Below are positions 9,691-17,942 of a stretch of 64,000 nucleotides of DNA, piece after piece (the stretch's first letter is position 1; every line of letters begins with the position of its first letter). Location of the stretch: contig NZ_FOIU01000001.1 in assembly GCF_900111495.1 (NCBI RefSeq), forward strand, positions 1,054,001 to 1,118,000, read 5' to 3'. The notes below the pieces were generated by a model. It was not told where the DNA came from. It searched no databases and worked only from the letters and a program-made list of their open reading frames with translations. Position numbers and translations under genes: made by a program. Origin of the DNA: Chryseobacterium wanjuense. GTDB lineage: Bacteria; Bacteroidota; Bacteroidia; Flavobacteriales; Weeksellaceae.

Positions 9691-9760
9691 ATTGCGGGAT
9701 TCCCTACCGGAATAATATTTTTTATGACGCTTCTAAGGACACAAATTTTTGTTAGCTCAG
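9691..9760 (+). other. Conserved 5' leader related to 7241-7330
   Basis: Contains ATTCC-CTACC-GGAAT (a 5-bp hairpin) and GACGCTTCTAA...ACACAA, matching the leader at 7241-7330. The whole untranslated region of this gene is about 240 nt, unusually long for a flavobacterial transcript. Confidence 0.4.
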
Positions 9761-9914
9761 TATTGGTTATGGCTCTTCTTCGGTTTTAGAAGGAGAGATC
9801 TAGCCATACAGTCAAAGAAAATTTGAGAGTAATATAAGGTGTTAAAATACAAATAGTTAAATCGTTATTTAAAAAACATATCTGAAAAAAAATAATTAAA
9901 AAAACAATAAAATT

Positions 9915-10673
9915 ATGAGAAAAAATGTTTCGATATTGATGTTCATAGCATCAGGTATCTTTTTATTAATTCACGCTCAAGTAGGTATCAGCAACTCAAA
10001 CCCACAGGGTACATTCCATGTTGATGGGGCTAAAGATAATCCGGCTGTGGGAGTTCCTACTATTGCTGAGCAAGCAAATGATGTTGTTGTAACATCAACG
10101 GGAAGGGTAGGTGTAGGAACGACCTTACCTACTGAAATGCTGGATATTGTAGGTCGGGGGAGAATAAGAACCATGGATATGGTCGCGGGCACAAACGCTG
10201 TAACTCCTGTTTATACCGATTCCAACGGAGTTTTGGTGAAGGCCTCTCCTTCAGCGGCATATGGAGCCGTTCTTTCATCATTTGCCGGCAATGTCGCAAG
10301 TGGAGCCACTGCCACCTTGATTACCGGAATACCGGATGGAAGCTTTTATAAAGCAGTGGTCATCGTTGGGGATGGCTGTGGTAATGCAACGGTTGCGGAA
10401 TATTATGTCATTAACAGTTCTGCCAGCAGCTTATTCTCGATCAACGGTTTGGGAGGAAATCAGGGAAGTGGAAATACGGACAAATCACCCAAGTTTACTC
10501 AGATCAGCAGATATACGATCACAACTGCATGGACGGATGTTGTAGGATGCGCCGACGGAGGAAATCCGACTGCCTTAAATTATACCTTGACAATGCCCGC
10601 TGTAGGTACTATAAACGTTATCAATAACGGAAATGTAACGAGAGGGTATCAAATAGTCCTTACACGGTTTTAG
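9915..10673 (+). CDS. Secreted VGIGT-type surface protein
   Basis: A 252-aa protein with a signal peptide ending in IHAQ and then VGISNSNPQGTFHVDGAKDN, repeated in weaker form as VGVGTTLPTEMLDI (about residues 58-72). This tandem 'VGIGT..P...L.I' beta-roll is typical of flavobacterial surface/tail-fibre-tip-like proteins. The N-terminal half closely resembles the protein at 37207. The C-terminal half is strand-rich with two cysteines (GCGN, GCAD) and ends in a hydrophobic strand plus RF. Transcribed from the shared promoter at 9600-9676; terminated at 10699. No enzymatic motif. Confidence 0.65.
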   Translation: MRKNVSILMFIASGIFLLIHAQVGISNSNPQGTFHVDGAKDNPAVGVPTIAEQANDVVVTSTGRVGVGTTLPTEMLDIVGRGRIRTMDMVAGTNAVTPVYTDSNGVLVKASPSAAYGAVLSSFAGNVASGATATLITGIPDGSFYKAVVIVGDGCGNATVAEYYVINSSASSLFSINGLGGNQGSGNTDKSPKFTQISRYTITTAWTDVVGCADGGNPTALNYTLTMPAVGTINVINNGNVTRGYQIVLTRF

Positions 10674-10698
10674 CATACTTTTCTTCCTGTTTTTATAC

Positions 10699-10729
10699 CA
10701 GTCTGCTGTCAAAAGGCAGGCTGTGTTTT
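10699..10729 (+). terminator. Terminator after surface-protein gene
   Basis: CAGTCTGC (10699-10706) pairs with GCAGGCTG (10716-10723, one G-T pair), followed by TGTTTTC. Confidence 0.65.
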
Positions 10730-10778
10730 CACCAAAAATTATAATGAAATAATATCTTATATTAATTTTAAAATAAGA

Positions 10779-10844
10779 AAGAACCCGTTATTCTATAAAG
10801 GGTAGAATTAATTTCATAGTGCTTTGTAATAATGATTAATTTTG
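10779..10844 (+). promoter_or_regulatory. Likely promoter of the sensor kinase operon
   Basis: A -7 box TAATTTTG (10837-10844) lies 17 nt before the ATG. Upstream are TTCTATA (10791-10797) and TAGAA (10803-10807), forming TTCTA-N7-TAGAA, the same half-sites as in the surface-protein promoters but with other spacing. Autoregulation is possible but not shown. Confidence 0.4.
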
Positions 10845-10860
10845 TTACTTAATATAAGTG

Positions 10861-13800
10861 ATGAGATTCAAAATATGTTGTACGAAAAGTTTTTTACTGA
10901 ATATTTTTTTATTTGTTTTTCTAAAATCTCACGGGCAATATATTTCTTCCTGGTACACCACAGATAATGGCCTTCCCCAGAATAGCATTAAAGATATTGT
11001 AAAAGACAAATATGGTTTTATATGGCTGTCTACCGATGCCGGACTCGTGCAGTACGACGGATTAAGTTTTACAGTTTTTAATAAGTTACCGATAACCAAT
11101 TTACATTTTAGGAATTTCTATGGCGATGTCCGGAATGATAGTATAATCGTGTATAACAATTATGAGGAGAATAAAGTTCTTATCAGAAATAAAAAAATTG
11201 AAGTCATTCCCAAGGACAATTCTGACGGAATTTTCATTAAAGAAAAAGACAATTTTCTAAAAAGAATTACAAAAAATGAAATAGAATCTAAATATTATTC
11301 CAAGACAAAATATCTTATAAAAATATCATCCGGAGAATATACTTTTTATAATGATGAGATTGGATATACGGATAAAAAGGAAAAGCAAAAAAAAGTTCCC
11401 ATTCATATTTCTGAGGTCTATAATGTCTTCTTCGATGGAGAAACTCTTTTCATGACAGATCCTGAAAAAAGAAAAACCTATCGTATTTACAAAGGTGAGG
11501 TCACACCCATCGATAAACCGTCACTTTTAAATGCTCCCGAATCCAAAATATATTGGCAGCAGCTTACCAATCAGACATTTATTGTTAATAATGACCGTAT
11601 TTACCTTGTTCAGAAATATAATAATGAACTGCATTTTAAATTTCTGGTTCAGTATGAAAATTTTGGAAACCAGCTTTTTACTTCTTTGTTTTATGATGAA
11701 GATTTCAACAGACTGTATCTTGGAAGTACGATCAAAGGCTTAAATATTGTTCAGTTGACCCAGTTTTATACTGCCCGCAAAAAAATTCCTTTTGTGGATG
11801 ATGTAAGCAATTCTTCCCTTCCGTTCAGCAAAAACTCTGTTATTGATCCTTTGGGATATGAGGTTAATAAGTATGGTTTGGTACAGGATCATCATTTTGG
11901 ACTTAATGAAAAATATTTTATGTTTTATGATAAATCAGGAAATATTTTATACAAAAATGACAACACAATTATCAGGAGATTCAAAAATTCCGGATATCGG
12001 AAAAGCGATACAATTTCTTTTACGGGGCTGAAAAGCTTTTTTAAAAGCTCAAATTTATATGCCATTTCCACAACAGATCTTGTGTATTCTTATCTGCATA
12101 TTTTTCAGAATGAAGATTTTAAAAAAGCGGATTACAATTTTAGGTTTACAGGATTTGTAAATTCATTTTTAAAATATAATGATGATGTATTGATAGGATG
12201 CAGCAACGGATTATATACGGCATCGCTGAAGCACAACAAAATAAAGTTGATAGCGAAGGGAATTAATGTGAAAAATGTCTTCCAAACCCGGGACGGACAA
12301 ACTTGGGTAACGACCAATAAAGACGGTTTTTTCCTGTTTAAAAATAATAAACTCATCAAAATGCCTCTGGATCAGGAAATGTATTTGCACACGGCACATT
12401 ATATAGTTGATGATAGGCAGGACTATTACTGGATTTCTTCCAACAACGGTTTGTTTAAGGTAGCCAGAAAACAGCTTTTACAATATGCCGATAATCCAAA
12501 AACGTCTGTGTTTTATTATCGTTTTACTAAAACTGAAGGGCTGTCGACCAACGAGTTCAACGGTGGTTCCATGCCGGAAGCGTATTCTCTGGAAAACGGG
12601 GATTTTGTATTTCCCTCGATAGAAGGTTTCGTGTTTTTTGATCCGAAAAAAATTCCGGTGTATTATCCGGACAGGAAAAATATTTATATAGAAAGAGCCA
12701 GAATCAATAATGCAGACATTATCCGCTTCGACAGGCATCTTGTTCTTGAAAATGATTATAAAACCGCAGATATTTTTATCGATATTCCTTACTATTCCAA
12801 TTCATGCAACTTAAGGATAGAAGCAAAAACAGAAGGTGAAAATCCGGATTGGGAAAGGATTAAAATTAATAATGAAAGAAAATATATCATAAACAATCTC
12901 GGTCCCGGTTATTATATTTTGAAGTTCAGAATCCAGGTTTCTTCCAACGGAGATTATGAATACAGAACTGTTTCATTTGAGATTAAACCGCTTTTTTATC
13001 AGACCAACGCGTTCAAAATAGCTTTGCTGTTCTTATTGATATTGGGACTTACGGGCATTATCCATACGAGAACGAGATTTTTGCAGACAAAAAATAAAGC
13101 ACTGAAAAAAACGGTTTCTTCCATCAGTACAGAACTGAAAGAAACGTCAGAGCATTTGGAAACGGTAAAAAATGACATGCAGAAAGAATCCGATTATCAG
13201 AAAAGGTTTATAGAAGCCATTAGCCATGATATTTCTACCCCCGTGAAATTTATTGCAATGCTTTCCCAAAAATTAATAGAAGTTGATGAGACGGATCTTC
13301 AGAAGGAGTATTTCGACAGCATTCATCAGTCTTCGGAAGAGCTTTATAATTTCACGATGCATTTAAAGCAATACAGCGATTTGTTCAGAGATAAAAATAT
13401 CTTTGAAAATGATGAATATTGTATTAATGAAATATTTAACTTAAAGAAAAAGCTGTTTCAGGAAATAAGCAAAGAAAAAAACAACATCATACATATTGAA
13501 GAAGGGAACGAGGTATATTGTAAAATCAATAAAAATACGATGTCTTGTATTGTTCACAATCTCATCGATAACGCTGTAAAATACACAACAACCGGGAAAA
13601 TCAATCTCTCTGCCAACAATAAAGCAGGGAAAATAACGATAAAAATTTCCGACACCGGAAACGGAATGTCGCCGGAGCAGCTTACCTATTACAACGAACT
13701 GTATAAAACTTCAAGTGACGATGATATTATCAGGTTTAAGAATTATGGATTGGGGCTTCATATGGTTATTTATTTAATTAAAAAAATTAAGGCCGAAATA

Positions 13801-13869
13801 GCTTTTTCCAACAATGAACCTAAGGGAACCACCATTACAATAGACATAAAAAATAATATAGATGAATAA
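10861..13869 (+). CDS. Propeller-type sensor histidine kinase
   Basis: Membrane sensor kinase of 1002 aa (ATG at 10861; a GTG lies directly before). Order: signal peptide (1-27); a periplasmic two-component-propeller region with repeats such as YGFIWLSTDAGLVQYDG, TWVTTNKDGFF and YYWISSNNGLF; a Y_Y_Y-like domain near 620-710; one membrane helix near 720-740; a coiled coil; a HisKA-like dimerisation helix with EAISHDISTP (His789); and an HATPase domain with N box (NLIDNAVKYT), DTGNGMS and GLGLHMV. Unlike hybrid HTCS proteins it lacks a receiver or AraC output; the output is the next gene, which overlaps its stop codon. Signal unknown; surrounding genes suggest control of surface proteins. Confidence 0.9.
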   Translation: MRFKICCTKSFLLNIFLFVFLKSHGQYISSWYTTDNGLPQNSIKDIVKDKYGFIWLSTDAGLVQYDGLSFTVFNKLPITNLHFRNFYGDVRNDSIIVYNNYEENKVLIRNKKIEVIPKDNSDGIFIKEKDNFLKRITKNEIESKYYSKTKYLIKISSGEYTFYNDEIGYTDKKEKQKKVPIHISEVYNVFFDGETLFMTDPEKRKTYRIYKGEVTPIDKPSLLNAPESKIYWQQLTNQTFIVNNDRIYLVQKYNNELHFKFLVQYENFGNQLFTSLFYDEDFNRLYLGSTIKGLNIVQLTQFYTARKKIPFVDDVSNSSLPFSKNSVIDPLGYEVNKYGLVQDHHFGLNEKYFMFYDKSGNILYKNDNTIIRRFKNSGYRKSDTISFTGLKSFFKSSNLYAISTTDLVYSYLHIFQNEDFKKADYNFRFTGFVNSFLKYNDDVLIGCSNGLYTASLKHNKIKLIAKGINVKNVFQTRDGQTWVTTNKDGFFLFKNNKLIKMPLDQEMYLHTAHYIVDDRQDYYWISSNNGLFKVARKQLLQYADNPKTSVFYYRFTKTEGLSTNEFNGGSMPEAYSLENGDFVFPSIEGFVFFDPKKIPVYYPDRKNIYIERARINNADIIRFDRHLVLENDYKTADIFIDIPYYSNSCNLRIEAKTEGENPDWERIKINNERKYIINNLGPGYYILKFRIQVSSNGDYEYRTVSFEIKPLFYQTNAFKIALLFLLILGLTGIIHTRTRFLQTKNKALKKTVSSISTELKETSEHLETVKNDMQKESDYQKRFIEAISHDISTPVKFIAMLSQKLIEVDETDLQKEYFDSIHQSSEELYNFTMHLKQYSDLFRDKNIFENDEYCINEIFNLKKKLFQEISKEKNNIIHIEEGNEVYCKINKNTMSCIVHNLIDNAVKYTTTGKINLSANNKAGKITIKISDTGNGMSPEQLTYYNELYKTSSDDDIIRFKNYGLGLHMVIYLIKKIKAEIAFSNNEPKGTTITIDIKNNIDE

Positions 13870-14476
13870 AAGAATTTTAATAGCAGATGATCACTATGTG
13901 GTACGTACGGGGACGGCAGCCATTCTGCGGTCGGCCTACCCGAATCTTACGATAGATTCTTCCGCGGAATATGGGCATGTGAAAGAGTCTCTGCAGGCCA
14001 ATCGTTATGACTTGATACTTTTAGATATCGATATGCCCGGAAGCAGATTTACGGAAATGATTCCTGAGCTGAAAGCCATTCAGTCCGATGTTAAAATTTT
14101 AATTTTTTCGGCTTACGATCAGGATATTGCGTTGCAGTATATCCGGAAAGGGGCAGAAGGATACCTTAATAAACGCGGCGGCGAAGACGATATAGAAAAA
14201 GCGGTAAAAACCATTTTGCAAACGGGCTACTTTTATCCGCCTGATCTTATTCCTTTCATTGTTAAAGATGTCGATATATCCAACAGCATAAAAAAACTTA
14301 CCTCCCGCGAATATCAGGTTTTTGAACTTTTAGCTAAAGGAAACGGAAATCTGGAAATCTCGAATATTCTGGGAATACAGATCAATACGATCAGTACGTT
14401 CAAGAAAAAGATTTTTGAAAAACTTAAGGTGAACAATATAGTCGAACTTTCAAAAGTTTATCAAAACCTGCATTGA
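13862..14476 (+). CDS. LuxR/NarL-type response regulator
   Basis: A 204-aa DNA-binding response regulator. The receiver domain has all key residues: Asp9-Asp10, phosphoacceptor Asp55 (LLDIDMPG), Ser83 and Lys104. The C-terminal LuxR helix-turn-helix (SREYQVFELLAKG...NTISTFKKKIFEKLKV) spans about 147-200. It overlaps the kinase gene by 8 nt, so the two are translated together as a pair. The conserved upstream elements of the three flanking surface-protein units are the natural candidates for its binding sites (inference). A NarL-type output with a HisKA-like rather than HisKA_3 kinase is less common outside Bacteroidota. Confidence 0.92.
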   Translation: MNKRILIADDHYVVRTGTAAILRSAYPNLTIDSSAEYGHVKESLQANRYDLILLDIDMPGSRFTEMIPELKAIQSDVKILIFSAYDQDIALQYIRKGAEGYLNKRGGEDDIEKAVKTILQTGYFYPPDLIPFIVKDVDISNSIKKLTSREYQVFELLAKGNGNLEISNILGIQINTISTFKKKIFEKLKVNNIVELSKVYQNLH

Positions 14477-14569
14477 AATTTTATTTTTAATTAAAGCTCC
14501 GAAAGGGCGAGAAATAATTTAAATAAAGATTAGTCAAGGTCAGTAAGAGATCTGCTGTTTTTACTAATG

Positions 14570-14605
14570 AAAGCTATAGTATCAAGTGGTATTATAGCTT
14601 TTTTA
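14570..14605 (+). terminator. Terminator of the kinase-regulator operon
   Basis: AAAGCTATA (14570-14578) pairs with TATAGCTTT (14593-14601) and is followed by a T run. Confidence 0.8.
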
Positions 14606-14651
14606 TTGGTATGATCCAAACTATTCTATTCCGGAATGCTCCAAAATTCTA

Positions 14652-14728
14652 TAGAGATTGTTCTATAGATATACAGAGCATTAGGTACAGCTTATATTTC
14701 ACAAACCTCTTTAAACCCAATACCTTTA
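14652..14728 (+). promoter_or_regulatory. Shared promoter of the surface-protein regulon, copy 3
   Basis: TAGAGATTGTTCTATA (14652-14667), GTACAGCTTATATTTC (14685-14700) and -7 box TACCTTTA (14721-14728), at the same offsets as copies at 7148 and 9600. Here the first element extends to a perfect CTATAGA-N6-TCTATAG inverted repeat (14650-14669), and TTCTATAGA also occurs twice in direct orientation 14 nt apart. It drives the three-gene surface-protein operon. Confidence 0.65.
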
Positions 14729-14831
14729 CGACATCATAAATTATTATACAGATACTATTTATTAAAATTCTGAATAATTGTGAATCTGCTCAGCCGGAGC
14801 ACTCAAGAAAATAAAAAAACTAACAAAATTC

Positions 14832-15578
14832 ATGAGGAAAATTACACTGCATTTTTTTTGTGCATGCATTGCAGGAATTACAATACATGGTCAGGTCGGA
14901 GTCGGAACTTCGAATCCTCATCCATCTGCCCTGTTGGATTTGGATGCTTCAAACAAAGGACTGCTCTTACCAAGAATAGCATTACTGTCCACAACAGATA
15001 TTGCAACGATACCCAATCCCGCCAAAGGATTAATGGTTTATGCTGTACAAAACTCAGGAACAGGCATCACAGCCATACAGAAAGATACACTGTATAAATT
15101 CGACGGCACCCAATGGAAAGCTCTTACCACCAGGGAGAAATTTATTTCCAATGAAATTCCCAGAATTGTGGCGGTAGGAAGAAAGACTACGGTAGAGACA
15201 TGTGTTGGTGTTACTAACGGGGTATTTAATTTAAATCAAAGAAGCAGTACTTTAATAACAGCGGCAGGAGGTTTTACTGCTCCTCAGGCCGGTTATTATA
15301 TGTTTTCGGTGAAGATAGTTCAACTAATGGCTCCTAGTCCCAGTCAGCCTTTTAATGTAAGCCCTTATATACAGGCTCCGAATTTAGCTACCTATTCTTA
15401 TTTGTATAGAGGGTCGGGAGTTTCGGCTCAGCCGGCTTCCGTATTAGGTGTTATTCATTTAACACAAGGGCAGGTTACCCAAGGGTTTAAATGGTTTTTC
15501 GGAACTAATACCTGTACTGCCGAGGGTAGAATTCAAGGGCAGGAAGTGACCTGGGAATATTTAGGAAATCCTTTGTAA
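14832..15578 (+). CDS. Secreted VGIGT-type surface protein, tandem paralog 1
   Basis: A 248-aa protein with signal peptide ending in IHGQ, then VGVGTSNPHPSALLDLDASNK and LLLPRIALLSTTDIATIPNP, the standard head of flavobacterial tail-fibre-tip-like surface proteins. Then GLMVYAVQNSGTG and LYKFDGTQWK. The C-terminal half (GYYMFSVKIVQL..., ending GQEVTWEYLGNPL) is a jelly-roll-like domain with one conserved cysteine pair region (ETCVG, NTCTA). First gene of a three-gene operon; the next starts 22 nt later. The three paralogs differ mostly in the loops of the C-terminal domain, suggesting divergent binding specificity. Confidence 0.7.
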   Translation: MRKITLHFFCACIAGITIHGQVGVGTSNPHPSALLDLDASNKGLLLPRIALLSTTDIATIPNPAKGLMVYAVQNSGTGITAIQKDTLYKFDGTQWKALTTREKFISNEIPRIVAVGRKTTVETCVGVTNGVFNLNQRSSTLITAAGGFTAPQAGYYMFSVKIVQLMAPSPSQPFNVSPYIQAPNLATYSYLYRGSGVSAQPASVLGVIHLTQGQVTQGFKWFFGTNTCTAEGRIQGQEVTWEYLGNPL

Positions 15579-15600
15579 ATTTTAATTTGATACTATAAAA

Positions 15601-16335
15601 ATGAGAAAAATATATTTTTCAATACTCTGTTTTTTCCTTATAACAGGAAGATTAATGAGTCAGGTTGGCATTGGTACTGCTACTCCTGCATCATCATCAA
15701 TTTTGGAAATGTCTTCTACGAAAAAAGGTTTTTTGATTACCAGAGCATCCTTGGTATCGAAGACTGATATAATAACGGTTGCGAATCCCTCTATGGGTAT
15801 GCTGGTTTTAGCTTCACAAAGCTCTGGAACCGGTGAAAATGCAATATATGAAGGGAGACTATATAAGTTCAACGGAACTGCGTGGGATGAACTGGTAGAA
15901 GAAGGCGAAATAGCTTCAGGGAGTTTATATCCCGAACTGGTAGCCGTTGGAAATAAAACCACTATAACTACAACTTGTACGGGTGCTGTTATGGGAAATT
16001 TCCAGTTGACAACGTTAAAAAATATAAAAACAACCATTAACGCCAATGGCTCAATACAAGCCAATAAAAAGGGCTACTACATCTGGAGCGTCAGTATCAG
16101 GCAGTATATGCTGCAATCTGCTTACAGTCCTTTCCTGCTTCCGGGAATGTTAAATTATGCATTTCGCGATGGAAACAGTACAACAAGAGCCTGGCAGACA
16201 ACAGTATTTACAGGATCAGTGTATTTAGAACAAGGGGAAATCTCCGAACCGTTTCAATGGCATTTAGGAGGAACATGTGTAGCTGCTGACCGGATAGGTG
16301 AACAGCAGGTCGTTTGGCAATATATAGGAGAATAG
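15601..16335 (+). CDS. Secreted VGIGT-type surface protein, tandem paralog 2
   Basis: A 244-aa paralog of its neighbours on both sides. Signal peptide to LMSQ, then VGIGTATPASSSILEMSSTK, the LITRASLVSKTDIITVANP block and LYKFNGTAWDEL. C-terminal domain has GYYIWSVSIRQYM and ends QQVVWQYIGE; cysteines at TTCTG and GTCVA match those of the other copies. Spacing of 22 and 15 nt to its neighbours shows a single transcript. Function unknown; exported and probably cell-surface. Confidence 0.7.
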   Translation: MRKIYFSILCFFLITGRLMSQVGIGTATPASSSILEMSSTKKGFLITRASLVSKTDIITVANPSMGMLVLASQSSGTGENAIYEGRLYKFNGTAWDELVEEGEIASGSLYPELVAVGNKTTITTTCTGAVMGNFQLTTLKNIKTTINANGSIQANKKGYYIWSVSIRQYMLQSAYSPFLLPGMLNYAFRDGNSTTRAWQTTVFTGSVYLEQGEISEPFQWHLGGTCVAADRIGEQQVVWQYIGE

Positions 16336-16350
16336 ATAATATAGATTACA

Positions 16351-17076
16351 ATGAAAAAAAATATATTTTGTTTACTGATAGGTTTGGTAACCATTACCAT
16401 TAAAAGTCAAGTGGGAATAGGAACAGCTGCTCCACATCCATCTTCGATATTAGAGTTATCTTCACCAGATAAAGCATTGATACTCCCAAGGATTTCTTTG
16501 ACATCCACGACAGATATTACCACAGTAGCCAATCCGGTGAAAGGTTTGTTGGTATATAATCTCTCTGACTCAGGTGCCGGAACGGGTAGGGTATATAAGG
16601 ATTTAATTTATTTATATGATGGGGTTGTATGGCAGGCTTTAATGGATTATAAGTTGGCAACAAACACGATCAATATGCCTACACTCTATTCAAGGGGTCG
16701 AAAAACGACCGTTACAACCTGTACCGGAGTAAGTGGCGGAAATTTTACTCTTGATTTAAGAGATAATAATATGGGAGTGTCCGGAACAATTACTGCAGAT
16801 AAAGCTGGGTTTTATAAATTTACAGCAGGTATAGTTCAGTATTTTCAGTTGGAATTTATCCCGCTTTTAGTTACACCTTCCGGGACATTCAGTTATAATT
16901 TTCGGGGAGCTACAGGGTATCAGGATAGAAAAGTAACGACTTCCGGGGTGATTTTTTTAACACAAGGGCAAAGCACTCCTCCCTTTTTCTGGGGATTAGG
17001 GGGCTTCAATGAATGCAATGCTACTCACAGAATTAAAGGGCAGGAGGTCATCTGGACTTATCTTGGTAATTTATAA
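16351..17076 (+). CDS. Secreted VGIGT-type surface protein, tandem paralog 3
   Basis: A 241-aa third copy of the tandem family: signal peptide to IKSQ, VGIGTAAPHPSSILELSS, LILPRISLTSTTDITTVANP, LIYLYDGVVWQAL, then the C-terminal domain with GFYKFTAGIVQYFQ and the family ending GQEVIWTYLGNL. Last gene of the operon; no plus-strand terminator is evident behind it, only a stem whose T run lies on the minus-strand side. Confidence 0.7.
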   Translation: MKKNIFCLLIGLVTITIKSQVGIGTAAPHPSSILELSSPDKALILPRISLTSTTDITTVANPVKGLLVYNLSDSGAGTGRVYKDLIYLYDGVVWQALMDYKLATNTINMPTLYSRGRKTTVTTCTGVSGGNFTLDLRDNNMGVSGTITADKAGFYKFTAGIVQYFQLEFIPLLVTPSGTFSYNFRGATGYQDRKVTTSGVIFLTQGQSTPPFFWGLGGFNECNATHRIKGQEVIWTYLGNL

Positions 17077-17081
17077 TCTTT

Positions 17082-17116
17082 AAAAAAAACCTTGCCATAC
17101 TTAGAGTACAGCAAGG
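17082..17116 (-). terminator. Minus-strand terminator without a known gene
   Basis: CCTTGC (17090-17095) pairs with GCAAGG (17111-17116). The run of eight A at 17082-17089 becomes a U tract only on the minus strand, so this ends a leftward transcript. No minus-strand protein gene lies upstream of it, which points to a small RNA. Confidence 0.55.
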
Positions 17117-17220
17117 CCAGCGATTAAGAATTTGACAAATTCTATTTCCCTACTTGTGCATATGTAAAGTGGTATTAGTGTTAATAATCTAATGATATTA
17201 TTAATGTTTTGAGCTAAATA
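17083..17220 (-). ncRNA. Candidate small RNA
   Basis: A leftward transcript of about 135 nt is suggested by a -7-like box (TATATTTG on the minus strand, 17226-17233) and an intrinsic terminator (17082-17116). Internal hairpins can be drawn: TTAATAAT/ATTATTAA and GAATTT-GTC-AAATTC. No open reading frame of note. I cannot assign it to a known RNA family by eye; 6S-like or other flavobacterial RNAs should be tested. Confidence 0.3.
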
Positions 17221-17366
17221 CTTTACAAATATAAAATATTTTTTGTTCAAATCCCTAGATGTTTATTATTTTTTTTAATAAATCTAAATGAAAAATTTAC
17301 CCGGAAATTAACTTAAGTGAATTTTTATAAGGTAAATCCTGCAGAAATTTGAAAAAAATTAAAAAT

Positions 17367-17858
17367 ATGGGATTATCTAATTTAGGCATTTTTCACACCG
17401 CCATAGGAGTTATTGCATTGGTTGCAGGTATTGTTTCATTAGTAAAGAATGGAAAAATTGATCTGTCACAATTATCGGGGAAGATTTATTTTTACGGGAC
17501 GGTTATTACGTCAGTTACCGCGTTGGGGCTTTCCAAAAACGGAGGCTTTAATGTGGGGCATATTTTTTCGTTATTTATCCTGATTTTAGTGGTGATCGCT
17601 TTTGTTCTGGCTAAAAGAAACAGTGGGAACAGAGCCCGCTATTTCGAGAACTTTTTTCTGTCGTTCAGCTTTTTTCTGTCGCTGGTTCCTACAGTTAATG
17701 AGACTTTTACCCGTGTTCCGCTGGGGCACCCGTTGGCGAAAAGTCCTGCAGATCCGTTGATCGGGAAGACATTGTTGGTACTTTTCATTTTATTTATCAT
17801 CGGTTCTGTTTTTCAATTTACCAAACAGCGAAAAAATAATAGAATGACTCAGGCATAA
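17367..17858 (+). CDS. Small four-helix membrane protein
   Basis: A 163-aa integral membrane protein (ATG at 17367; an in-frame TTG lies 18 nt upstream). Four hydrophobic segments are visible: residues 7-27, 43-60, 66-84 and 132-152. No family recognised and no charged motif that would suggest catalysis. The Crp/Fnr-type regulator starts 84 nt downstream on the same strand, so the two may be co-transcribed. Confidence 0.7.
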   Translation: MGLSNLGIFHTAIGVIALVAGIVSLVKNGKIDLSQLSGKIYFYGTVITSVTALGLSKNGGFNVGHIFSLFILILVVIAFVLAKRNSGNRARYFENFFLSFSFFLSLVPTVNETFTRVPLGHPLAKSPADPLIGKTLLVLFILFIIGSVFQFTKQRKNNRMTQA

Positions 17859-17942
17859 CTGAAGAATTTATTTTAAATTCACAGCAAAATTGTAACTACC
17901 CAAATCGGATACGGAGATGGGTTTTTACGTTGGAATATTGAA

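Noticed and set aside
7361..17076. Prophage or tail-fibre module
   Set aside because: The VGIGT proteins resemble tail-fibre tips but each has a signal peptide, and no integrase, terminase, capsid or portal genes are present.
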